The position numbers and the translations under genes are program-made. A stretch of DNA of 64,000 nt. It comes from Spirosoma pollinicola. Its GTDB lineage: Bacteria; Bacteroidota; Bacteroidia; Cytophagales; Spirosomataceae. Numbering within the stretch: the stretch's first letter is position 1; every line of letters starts with the position of its first letter. The stretch covers positions 2,767,027-2,831,026 of the forward strand of contig NZ_CP025096.1 of the NCBI RefSeq assembly GCF_002831565.1. The letters run 5' to 3'. The notes beneath the pieces are model-generated. The model saw only the letters and a list, made by a program, of their open reading frames with translations, was not told the origin of the DNA and made no database searches. Below, in pieces: positions 46,005 through 53,788 of this stretch.

Positions 46005-47351
46005 ATGAACCCATCGTCACCCGAAGGTATTGGAACCGTTTTACTGGCCGCTGGTGCGTTTCAATTCGCCCGTCGTTTTCTGGACACGCCCACCCGCCTG
46101 CCCGACTGGGAACCTTACTTCAAGCGAGGCTGGGTCCTTATTGGTTTGCTTATTGGGGCTTCTGCACTCTTCTCCATCACTCTGGCGAATGGCTGGGTTG
46201 CACTCGGTCTGAGTCTGCTATTCGTTTACATGCTGTGGCAATTGAAAGCGTTTCAACCGTCGCGAACGGTATTACTGGCCGTAGCTCCTTTTCTGCTTTT
46301 GTGGATTTTGGGGAGTTTCCTGGAGTACTATGCGCCCAAATATTACGAGGCAAATGACGATTTTATTGATAATTCGATTGGCTTTTCGACAATCTGGCTG
46401 GGCACTTTTTTGCTGATTGCCAGCCGCCAGAAAAAGACACTGGTCAAACAAGAACAGGAGCGTGCACTCGAAGCCGAACAACGGCGTATTATTGAAGCTA
46501 AAAAACAGGAACTTGAGTATTTAGTTGCTGAACGAACGGCTGAGATTACCCTGCAAAAAGAAGAGCTGGAACACGCACTGGTTGAATTAAAGACGACCCA
46601 AAACCAACTCATCCAGAGCGAAAAAATGGCCTCCCTAGGCGAACTGACCGCGGGCATCGCCCACGAAATCCAAAACCCCCTCAACTTCGTCAATAACTTC
46701 GCCGAGGTCAGCATCGAACTCATCGACGAACTGGCCGACGAACAGGCTAAAGCCCACCGCGACCCCGAGCTGGAAGCCGACCTGCTGGTGGACCTCAAGC
46801 AGAATCTGCAGAAAATCAACCATCATGGGGGGCGGGCCTCCTCCATCGTCAAAGGCATGCTCCAGCACTCACGGGCCAGCACGGGGCAGCGCGAAGCCAC
46901 CGATCTGAATGCGTTGTGTGATGAATACCTGCGGCTGGCCTATCATGGCCTGCGGGCTAAAGACAAAACCTTCAATGCCTTGTTCACCGTCGATCTGGAT
47001 GCTAATCTGGGTCAGGTGAGTGTAGTGCCCCAGGACATCAGCCGGGTGTTGCTGAACCTGTTCACCAATGCGTTTTATGCGGTTCAGCAGCGCCAGAAGC
47101 AGGCGGGCAGTGAATCGGGTTACCAGCCCACGGTGAGAGTGAGCACGCGCTGTGCCGGTAGTGAAGTGGTGATCAAGGTGATCGACAACGGGACGGGTAT
47201 GTCGGAGGAGGTTCAGCAGAAGATTTTCCAGCCCTTTTTCACCACCAAGCCCACGGGGGAGGGGACGGGGTTGGGTCTGTCGCTGGCTTATGAGATCATC
47301 ACCAAGGGGCATCAGGGCAGCCTGAAGGTAGCCAGTAAAGAAGGAGACTAG
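46005..47351 (+). CDS. Membrane sensor histidine kinase, C-terminus cut at an insertion sequence
   Basis: About 448 residues from the ATG at 46005 (MNPSSPEGIG). Four hydrophobic segments in the first 140 residues (GWVLIGLLIGASALFSITLA, LGLSLLFVYMLW, VLLAVAPFLLLWILGSF and FSTIWLGTFLLIA) are followed by a coiled coil (QEQERALEAEQRRIIEAK), the H-box GIAHEIQNPLNFVNNF and an ATPase domain with N-box NLFTNAFYA, G1 DNGTGM and F/G2 FFTTKPTGEGTGLGLSLAY. The protein stops at KVASKEGD, where relatives continue some ten residues (a last strand like GTEFIIQLP). The stop TAG is eight bases from the terminal repeat of an IS, so insertion removed the end. It may retain activity. Confidence 0.85.
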   Translation: MNPSSPEGIGTVLLAAGAFQFARRFLDTPTRLPDWEPYFKRGWVLIGLLIGASALFSITLANGWVALGLSLLFVYMLWQLKAFQPSRTVLLAVAPFLLLWILGSFLEYYAPKYYEANDDFIDNSIGFSTIWLGTFLLIASRQKKTLVKQEQERALEAEQRRIIEAKKQELEYLVAERTAEITLQKEELEHALVELKTTQNQLIQSEKMASLGELTAGIAHEIQNPLNFVNNFAEVSIELIDELADEQAKAHRDPELEADLLVDLKQNLQKINHHGGRASSIVKGMLQHSRASTGQREATDLNALCDEYLRLAYHGLRAKDKTFNALFTVDLDANLGQVSVVPQDISRVLLNLFTNAFYAVQQRQKQAGSESGYQPTVRVSTRCAGSEVVIKVIDNGTGMSEEVQQKIFQPFFTTKPTGEGTGLGLSLAYEIITKGHQGSLKVASKEGD

Positions 47352-47430
47352 CTAGCTAGGGATCAATTCCAAAAGTTGTGGAGAGCGTTGTATTTTTCTA
47401 GGTTTGTGTTCTTAATCAAACCTACTTGCT

Positions 47431-47793
47431 TTGGAGAGTTTCTTACCCATCATCCAGTTCCTGTTGCCTGAGTTTATTCTGGAAAATTTCGAATTGACAT
47501 CCATTGACCGGCTCCAGGGCGTCTTTCACGTTCATATCGAAGAGAAAAATGCCGATCAGCGGGATCCGGAACGTAAAAACCTACTCTCCAAAGGTTTCTT
47601 TCCGACTATCACGGTTCAAGATTTCCCCATTCGTGGGCACCAGGTTTTCCTCCACATCAAGCGCCGTCGGTGGCTTAATACTAAAACCGGAAAAGTCGTA
47701 TATCGCGACTGGACACAAGTAGCAGAAGGAACGCGGATGACCAGTGAGTTTTCCGCTTTTTTAAAAGAAATCGGTCGATACCAACCCGATTAA
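47431..47793 (+). CDS. ISAon1-type transposase, N-terminal region protein
   Basis: Protein of 120 residues (MESFLPIIQFLLPEFILENF). It carries the DNA-binding half of the transposase: FELTSIDRLQGVFHVHIEEKN, then HQVFLHIKRRRWLN and a C-terminal EFSAFLKEIGRYQPD. Similar elements also encode this part separately. It ends at 47793; the catalytic frame lies one base ahead (+1) and is open from 47765, so the two overlap by about 29 bases. Confidence 0.75.
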   Translation: MESFLPIIQFLLPEFILENFELTSIDRLQGVFHVHIEEKNADQRDPERKNLLSKGFFPTITVQDFPIRGHQVFLHIKRRRWLNTKTGKVVYRDWTQVAEGTRMTSEFSAFLKEIGRYQPD

Positions 47794-47839
47794 CTGCCAA
47801 ACGATTGGCGGATTTTATGGCGTCTGTGGCCGTGGCTTA

Positions 47840-48757
47840 TTGCGCCAATACCGTGATTACCAGAGTGGGTTTGCCAATTGGGATCAACGAACACACGCCA
47901 AAGCCTGGCTGCTGTATCCCCAAAACCTGGGTACGCATCTATCAATTGATGAGACCAGCCTATCCCATGGAGAACTCTATACCATCCTGACTAATAAAGC
48001 GGCTAAAGGTGGGCCAGGAAGCATTGTGGCTATTGTAGCGGGCACCAAGGCTGATACGGTGATTGGTGTACTGAGGCAACTGCCTAAAAAACAGCGCGAT
48101 AAGGTAGGTGAGATTACTCTGGACATGGCGGGTAACATGGCGCTGATAGCCAAAAAATGTTTTCCTAAGGCCACTCAGGTCACCGACCGCTTCCATGTCC
48201 AACAATTAGCCCTGGCTGCCGTTCAGGATATGCGTATTAAGTACCGGTGGGAAGCCCTGGAAGCAGAAAACGAGGCTACTGAAGCGGCTAAGTTGAGCCA
48301 GATCGACTATCAACCGGCGGTCCTTTCCAATGGCGACACGCTGAAACAACTACTGGTGCGTAGTCGCTATGTGCTCTATAAAAAGACGACTGACTGGACC
48401 CCAAGTCAGCAAGAGCGGGCCGCCCTGTTATTTGAGCGGTATGCTGACCTGAAGACGGCTTATGAGTTGAGTCAGGCCCTGAGCCACATCTTTGAGAAGA
48501 CGACCGATAAGCTTTATGGCTTAGCCCGCTTGGCCAAATGGCATGAAAAAGTACGCCAAGCGGGATTCAAAACTTTCAACACCGTGGCCCGTTCTATCCA
48601 AAATCATTATGAAACGATTCTCAACTACTTTGACAACCGCAGTACCAACGCTTCAGCCGAGTCGTTCAATGCGAAGATCAAAGCATTTCGAAGTCAATTC
48701 CGCGGGGTGCGAAACATCGAATTCTTTCTGTACCGCCTAACTCAGTTATATGCTTAA
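47840..48757 (+). CDS. ISAon1-type transposase, catalytic DDE protein
   Basis: About 305 residues from a TTG at 47840; the frame is open back to 47765 without an ATG (reading NCQTIGGFYGVCGRGLLRQY). The DDE_Tnp_ISL3 acidic residues are in LSIDETSLSHGELYT (first Asp), VTDRFHVQQLALAAV (second Asp) and the Glu in STNASAESFNAKIKAFRSQF. The frame is +1 relative to the N-terminal gene, so it needs either its own non-ATG start or a +1 shift. There is no internal stop, and the element may be active. Confidence 0.8.
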   Translation: MRQYRDYQSGFANWDQRTHAKAWLLYPQNLGTHLSIDETSLSHGELYTILTNKAAKGGPGSIVAIVAGTKADTVIGVLRQLPKKQRDKVGEITLDMAGNMALIAKKCFPKATQVTDRFHVQQLALAAVQDMRIKYRWEALEAENEATEAAKLSQIDYQPAVLSNGDTLKQLLVRSRYVLYKKTTDWTPSQQERAALLFERYADLKTAYELSQALSHIFEKTTDKLYGLARLAKWHEKVRQAGFKTFNTVARSIQNHYETILNYFDNRSTNASAESFNAKIKAFRSQFRGVRNIEFFLYRLTQLYA

Positions 48758-48814
48758 TCCTTGATGCTCCACAACTTTTGGAATTGATCCCGTTTGTGTC
48801 GTTAGAACGGATCA

Positions 48815-49290
48815 AGGTTCAGTTCCAAATGTTGTAGAAAGCATTGAATTTTCTGGGTTTGTGCGTTGAATCAAACCAAGTTATTTTGGAGAGTTTCTTG
48901 CCCATCATCCAATTTTTATTAACTGAGTTCATCCTGGAAAATTTTAAATAGACGACGGCTTATGAATTGAGTCAGTCCTGAGCCATACCTTTGAAAACAC
49001 CACCGACAAACTTTACGGCTTAGGGCGGTTGGCTGCGTGGCATGAAAAAGTGCGACAAGCCGGATTCAAAGCCTTCAACATGGTAGTCTGCTCCATTCAG
49101 AACAACGGTGAAACGATTTTTAACCACTTTGACAACCGCAGCACCAATGCCCCGGCCGAGTCATTCAATGCTAAAATCAAGGCCTTTCGTAGTCAATTTC
49201 GTGGGGTTCCAAATGTGGATTCCTTCCTTTATCGACTAACTCTATTATATGCTTAATCTAAGTTGGTCCACAACTTTTTGACTTTAATCC
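48815..49290 (+). mobile_element. Internally deleted relic of the same IS family
   Basis: The left end (from 48815, GGTTCAGTTCCAAATGTTG) and the right end (49267-49290) are diverged copies of the IS ends next door. The start of the first frame (GGAGAGTTTCTTGCCCATCA) is kept, then about 950 bases are missing: the sequence jumps from near the middle of the first gene (about 48955) to the last third of the transposase. A 75-codon remnant (49029-49256) keeps APAESFNAKIKAFRSQFRGV. It could be mobilised only by another copy's transposase. Confidence 0.8.
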
Positions 49291-49302
49291 TCAAAACTCC
49301 CC

Positions 49303-50286
49303 TCACTCCACAAAACTCCGCTTACTGGTTGCTGTAGCAGTTGGAAAATCAGCAGGTACTGGGATATCAACTTTACCCGTAGCGGCCCACTGAGCGCCCC
49401 GTTGTAAACAGGTGATAAACCCAACGCATTCGACGGAGTAATCGACGTGGCCTAAGGGTGTGTGAAAAATCCGCCCTTTGCCATAGTTGATTGTTATTAA
49501 CATGGGTTCGTTGCGGTCGGTACCTTTGTTGTCTTTCGACGAGAAAGCCGTTGCCAGCACAGTCATGTTATCGGCCGGTCCGCGCAGGCGGTCATACATC
49601 TCGTCTTTGGTGTGCATCCAGGTTAGCGGCATGCCTTTGGTGATGGGATGATTAGGTTCCCGAACCGTTATCAAAAACTCGCTCTGCGCCCCGTGCGATC
49701 CGGCCTGTCCAGCGGCTGTATCTCGGATAAGTTTTCCGTCTTTATCGTAATACACATAGGGACCGTCTTTTTCGGTACGGTCGCCCCAGCCTCCCAGACC
49801 GATCATTTTGTTGTAAGCGGGCCACATCGGAAACGAATTATCGGCTGCATGAACTACGACCAGACCACCGCCGTTTTTCATGAATTTCTCAAAGTCGGCC
49901 TGCGTTTCGTCCGACCAGGGCGCGGCATTCCAGCCAAAATTGCAAACCACGAGGTCGTACTTCGAGAAATCAGGGTGAAAGCTGGAGTCGGCCCTGGATT
50001 TAGATAGCGCTTTCGTAGCCTGAACACCCGCAATTTTGTACTTCTCGATCAGGTCAGCTCCATTCCATGTATAATACGAGCGTTTGACATCGACCGAGAA
50101 CTTGCCCGTTTCTTCGAGGTACCGCTTCATCATAAATGTGATTTTCGGCCACTGTTCATGGTTGTTCTGCCCATCCACAATCAGTGTTCGGATGACTTTC
50201 CCGTTGCCCTGTTTGGTCAATTGTGCCTCCGCGCTACTCGCCACCAAGGCAAAAACTAGCAGTATAAGAGCGTGTACTGGTTTCAT
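49303..50286 (-). CDS. ThuA-domain secreted protein
   Basis: Protein of 327 residues from the ATG at 50286 with a signal peptide (MKPVHALILLVFALVASSAEAQ). The ThuA fold, a glutamine-amidotransferase-like domain, shows as VIRTLIVDGQNNHEQW, YDLVVCNFGWNAAPW, FMKNGGGLVVVHAADNSFPMWP, HPITKGMPLTWMHTKDEMYDRL and the ending TPLGHVDYSVECVGF. ThuA proteins are linked to trehalose or other disaccharide use through keto-sugar intermediates; many Bacteroidota carry secreted ones. It is transcribed toward the IS relic, whose right end is 13 bases from its stop. Confidence 0.85.
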   Translation of the reverse strand: MKPVHALILLVFALVASSAEAQLTKQGNGKVIRTLIVDGQNNHEQWPKITFMMKRYLEETGKFSVDVKRSYYTWNGADLIEKYKIAGVQATKALSKSRADSSFHPDFSKYDLVVCNFGWNAAPWSDETQADFEKFMKNGGGLVVVHAADNSFPMWPAYNKMIGLGGWGDRTEKDGPYVYYDKDGKLIRDTAAGQAGSHGAQSEFLITVREPNHPITKGMPLTWMHTKDEMYDRLRGPADNMTVLATAFSSKDNKGTDRNEPMLITINYGKGRIFHTPLGHVDYSVECVGFITCLQRGAQWAATGKVDIPVPADFPTATATSKRSFVE

Positions 50287-50596
50287 GCGAACTCTTGTCT
50301 GGAAATGCCTGGTCATGACAAATTGGTTTGTTAAGCGGGTATATTTTACTCATTCAGATTACAGCGTTTAAACAAATAAATCCATTGAATCTACTTTAAA
50401 ACCATCTTCTCCCAGGCGATTATATAATTACTCACCACACAGGGAATGCTACAATAGAGCATGCGTAAGTCGTCGGATATTTGCGCTATGAGACCATGAC
50501 GTTTCAGTAAGTTCATTTTGTCTACCGATAAATAAAATGAGATCAAATTATTGACAGTCAAGTATTTACTTTATTAAAACTAAACTCCTCTCAGCC
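50287..50596. other. Intergenic region between divergent genes
   Basis: This 310-base gap separates the ThuA gene (minus) from the muramidase gene (plus). It is A+T-rich near 50520-50580 and holds no open frame, no clear repeat and no confident promoter that I can point to. Confidence 0.5.
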
Positions 50597-51163
50597 ATGC
50601 CTGCTACCTTGACGCTCGATGATTACCAACTGGCTGCAAAGAGCCTGAATACCGAATTAGCCGTTATCAAAGCGGTAACCGAAGTTGAATCTGGTGGACG
50701 TGGATTCCTGACAGATGGCCGGGTTGTGATCCGCTTTGAACCACATTTGTTTCACCGCTATACACAGGGAAAGTTCGACGCAACTCATCCACAATTGAGT
50801 TTTTTGAAACTCAAAACGGGTTATCCAAAAAATGTATCCCAAAGCTGGGAGCTATATGATGAGGCAAAAGTCCTGAATTTACAGGCAGCCCGAATGGCCT
50901 CTTCATTTGGTTTGTTTCAAATTCTGGGTTCCAATTGGCCTGATTGCGGCTGTAAATCATTACCCGAATTTGTGTCCCGCATGTCCAAATCCGAAGCCGA
51001 ACAGCTTAATCTGTTTTGCAGCTTCATTAAGAATCAGGGTCTGAATGATGAATTACGCGATCATCAATGGGCGCGATTTGCCCGAATTTATAATGGCAAA
51101 GACTTTAAACTGATGCATTACGATACGAAGCTTAACAACGCTTATAAAAAATTCAGCGTATAG
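50597..51163 (+). CDS. N-acetylmuramidase family protein
   Basis: Protein of 188 residues covering one N-acetylmuramidase domain (PF11860 type): LDDYQLAAKSLNTELAVIKAV, the catalytic-Glu motif EVESGGRGFLTDGR, RFEPHLFHRYT, ARMASSFGLFQILGSNW and WARFARIYNG with a C-terminal YDTKLNNAYKKF. It should cut the MurNAc-GlcNAc bond of peptidoglycan. There is no signal peptide and no binding domain; such proteins are often phage endolysins or effectors, but nothing else phage-like is around. Likely a solitary gene. Confidence 0.85.
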   Translation: MPATLTLDDYQLAAKSLNTELAVIKAVTEVESGGRGFLTDGRVVIRFEPHLFHRYTQGKFDATHPQLSFLKLKTGYPKNVSQSWELYDEAKVLNLQAARMASSFGLFQILGSNWPDCGCKSLPEFVSRMSKSEAEQLNLFCSFIKNQGLNDELRDHQWARFARIYNGKDFKLMHYDTKLNNAYKKFSV

Positions 51164-51444
51164 AGGTTGTCTGTTCTATCATCAACCGTTGAAGCTGTTT
51201 TCCAGGGTCGCAGCCAGTCAGTCCCATACGAATACATCACCTTTAACAACCCTATGGTATGGTGGAAGTTGATTCGCAACCCGTCAGCCAGCCTCCCGAC
51301 GTGCATTGTACTCTTGTTTTGTCCAGACTTTAACCGTGAAATCGGGGCATTCCACCAGCTTTAAAGGCCATTCCGCTTGGTTAATTTTATCTTTTACCAG
51401 CAATTATCGACATTTAAGGTAGACTATATAAATAGGACGCTAGA

Positions 51445-51720
51445 ATGGTATACAGTCGGGAAGTATACTTTGACGGAGCTCCACCTTCTATCCCTCTCAT
51501 CATAGAAGTGGTTCAACAAAGGACAGGAATTCAGGCAACCTACTTAACCAACAAGTGGCTGGTCACGAACCCCGTTGATCCAAACGATGTATTTAGCCTC
51601 TATCAGGAGGGAGAAAGCAGCCTCTTACTTTTAAACGAAGGCACCGAAACGGCCCTTTTTCGAGCAACGTTATATACACTGCTCGAACTGGGTGGCTATT
51701 ATCAGGATTGGTTCGAGTAG
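51445..51720 (+). CDS. Hypothetical protein, 91 residues
   Basis: Unrecognised. It starts MVYSREVYFDGAPPSIPLII and has an alternating beta/alpha pattern (VVQQRTGIQATYL, NKWLVTNPV, SSLLLLNEGTETALFRATLYTLLELGG), suggesting a small alpha/beta fold. There is no signal peptide or membrane span. It lies between the muramidase gene (281 bases before) and the GH5 gene (154 bases after) on the same strand. The frame and composition resemble real genes, but the function cannot be inferred. Confidence 0.5.
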   Translation: MVYSREVYFDGAPPSIPLIIEVVQQRTGIQATYLTNKWLVTNPVDPNDVFSLYQEGESSLLLLNEGTETALFRATLYTLLELGGYYQDWFE

Positions 51721-51874
51721 ACCGTTTAGCAGAACCGTAAACAGGTATGCCTGATTTACCAGCTCACTCGAAAAATCGACCACTCACTCAAAAGAAGAGA
51801 AAGTTCGCCTGCGAATGACGCAACCTAGGCCTGTTTATCAGTACCTTGCCTATAGTCACTACGTGCTCATCTCC

Positions 51875-53035
51875 ATGAACAGGCAACTGATTATCCATAC
51901 GGCGTTGGCAATTCTCTTTGCGCATTTGCTGCTGTCAGGCCAGGCTTTTTCCCAGAAAAGAAAGCCCTTACCACCCATACAAGGATCAAAAACCCTCGAC
52001 CCAAACAAGCCACCATTTAGTTTGACGAGCCTTAAAAACCCTACCTTTCAAACGAAAGAGAAATTACTGCTGGACCCCTGCGGAAACCCGGTTATCCTGA
52101 AGGGCGTCAATAAATTGTCGGTGTTCGATGATGACGACCCAACAGGCACGAGCTATTTTCCCCAGATTGCAAAAACGGGCGCTAACTGCGTCCGAATTGT
52201 TTGGGAAATGAATGCTGCAAACCCACTCACGCGGCTGGACCAGCTTATCAGCAATGCCAGAGCCAGCAATCTTATTCCGATTGTGGGCCTCTGGGATTTT
52301 ACCGAAACCGACGACGGAGGCTTTAGCCACCTGAATGATTACGTCAATTACTGGAAAAGTCCTGCTGTGGTTAACCTGATCAAAAAACATCAGGCCTACC
52401 TGATCGTCAACATTGCCAATGAAGCCGCAACGGGCGACGAAACGAACTCCGCCGATTTGACGACCTATGCCACGGCCTACAAAAGTGCCGTGCTGAAACT
52501 TCGAAGCGCGGGCATCAATGTACCCCTGATGATCGACGGTATGGATCGTGGCAAGAGCTTACTCTGCTTTGCGCAGAAAGGACCGGAAATCCTGAACGCC
52601 GATCCCAAACACAATCTTATCTTTTCGTTTCACGCCTATTGGCCCAAGACAGATACAGATAGCGACCCAACATTTATTGCCAATGCCTTCGCAAAAGTCA
52701 GTTCGCTGCCCATCGTGCTTGTCATTGGCGAACTGGCGGGTTTTGGGGCCGGGCAGGATAACACAAAGTGTGCTGCGCCCGGAACGGTCGACTACCTGCA
52801 GTTTGCCCAGCGAGCTGACACGGCCCGCATGGGCTGGATGCTCTGGGAGTGGGGTCCCAAAGGTGACCCCAATTGTGCATCAATGGACATTACTACCGAT
52901 GGCACGTTCTCGTCTATTCTGACTACGCCCAACACATGGGTGCGTGACCTCGTTCTCGATAAACCGTTTAGCCTGAAAAACACGCAGAAAACGCCCTTCA
53001 TTACCAGCGGTCTTAAGTCCTGCCCCCGTCCATGA
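51875..53035 (+). CDS. Secreted glycoside hydrolase family 5 (cellulase-like)
   Basis: Protein of 386 residues from the ATG at 51875 with a signal peptide (MNRQLIIHTALAILFAHLLL then SGQAFSQ). A frame from 51815 would precede it but lacks support. GH5 features: LDPCGNPVILKGVNKLS, TGANCVRIVWEM, IPIVGLWDFTE, the acid/base Glu in LIVNIANEAATG, HAYWPKTD, and the nucleophile Glu in VLVIGELAGFG; MGWMLWEWGPKG closes the barrel. It should hydrolyse a beta-linked glucan or mannan outside the cytoplasm. There is no carbohydrate-binding module. It is followed by a very large palindrome. Confidence 0.88.
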   Translation: MNRQLIIHTALAILFAHLLLSGQAFSQKRKPLPPIQGSKTLDPNKPPFSLTSLKNPTFQTKEKLLLDPCGNPVILKGVNKLSVFDDDDPTGTSYFPQIAKTGANCVRIVWEMNAANPLTRLDQLISNARASNLIPIVGLWDFTETDDGGFSHLNDYVNYWKSPAVVNLIKKHQAYLIVNIANEAATGDETNSADLTTYATAYKSAVLKLRSAGINVPLMIDGMDRGKSLLCFAQKGPEILNADPKHNLIFSFHAYWPKTDTDSDPTFIANAFAKVSSLPIVLVIGELAGFGAGQDNTKCAAPGTVDYLQFAQRADTARMGWMLWEWGPKGDPNCASMDITTDGTFSSILTTPNTWVRDLVLDKPFSLKNTQKTPFITSGLKSCPRP

Positions 53036-53154
53036 AAGGACACGTTTACATTATCTGCGCCAGTTTACTTTTTTAGGCATTGATTTTCAATACTACAGTT
53101 TCTCTACAGATTTAATTATTAATCTTACTTCCCCAAACTATTTAGTAAATAAGT

Positions 53155-53262
53155 GAATGGATAATATAAAATGAAAAATAGATATTGAAAAATGGTAAGA
53201 ATCTGATTTCCAGATTACAATCCATTTTTCAATATCTATTTTTCATTTTATATTATCCATTC
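53155..53262. repeat. 41-bp perfect A+T-rich palindrome pair
   Basis: Perfect 41-base inverted arms (53155-53195 and 53222-53262) with a 26-base spacer that itself contains AATCTG-5-CAGATT. The arms are made of words such as ATGGATAATAT and AAAATAGATATTG, similar in style to the repeats at 33354-33424. It sits between the GH5 and response regulator genes. No transposase is adjacent. Confidence 0.8.
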
Positions 53263-53292
53263 TTCATTTAATAGACAACTCTTGATCAGCGT

Positions 53293-53766
53293 ATGGAATC
53301 TGAGCAGAAACACCACCAAAAGGCGGGTTTTCCCCTTTTGGTGGTAGAAGGTAACAAGGATCATCAACTATTAATTGGCTACTGCTTACGCGCAAAAATC
53401 CCTCAGGCGGAACCAATTTTTGCGTCCACGGTTCAGGAAACGCTCTCTTTTTTAGAACTTGCATTTGCCCATCAAAAAACATTCCCTCGTCTGGTCCTTC
53501 TCGATTTCTATTTGCCCGATCTGACGGATGGATTGAAATTAATGAATCAGTTACGAACCCGTTATCCGCTTCTTCCTATCATCATTTTAAGCAGTCAACC
53601 CGAACAAGGTCTTGTTAACAAAGCCTATCAGTTAGGTGCTAATTCATTTTTAGGCAAACCCAAAAGCCTGGAAGAATGGGAACATATGTTTCAATCCTTA
53701 CGAGAATACTGGTTCAATACCGTAACCCTATCCAGCTATAGCCTGATAACTTCGGGTGAAGAATAA
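53293..53766 (+). CDS. Single-domain response regulator
   Basis: Protein of 157 residues that is one receiver domain: PLLVVEGNKDHQLLIGYCLR (acidic pocket, here E and D), the phospho-acceptor Asp71 in LVLLDFYLPD, the Ser of IILSSQPEQG and the Lys of FLGKPKS. There is no output domain; the last 30 residues are a helix and a polar tail. Such proteins relay phosphate or act by protein binding. No histidine kinase is adjacent (the truncated one is 6 kb upstream). The acidic-pocket position usually DD or ED is E-N-K-D, still compatible with Mg binding. Confidence 0.82.
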   Translation: MESEQKHHQKAGFPLLVVEGNKDHQLLIGYCLRAKIPQAEPIFASTVQETLSFLELAFAHQKTFPRLVLLDFYLPDLTDGLKLMNQLRTRYPLLPIIILSSQPEQGLVNKAYQLGANSFLGKPKSLEEWEHMFQSLREYWFNTVTLSSYSLITSGEE

Positions 53767-53788
53767 AGGGTACGACCAAAAAGTCAGG

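Larger units (their letters stand above)
47360..48791 (+). mobile_element. ISAon1-type insertion sequence, full length (1432 bases)
   Basis: Perfect 24-base terminal inverted repeats (47360-47383, GGGATCAATTCC then AAAAGTTG; inverse at 48768-48791) enclose two open frames: an N-terminal protein and a DDE transposase of the ISL3-related ISAon1 group. No target-site duplication is visible: the left flank is a TAGCTAGCTA run, the right flank GTTTGTGT. It sits between the truncated histidine kinase and a decayed relative 23 bases away. Confidence 0.85.

Noticed and set aside
47755-47767. A canonical-looking T-TTA-AAA heptamer near the end of the IS N-terminal gene
   Set aside because: A -1 shift there leads to the wrong frame; the DDE frame is +1, so it cannot explain the fusion.
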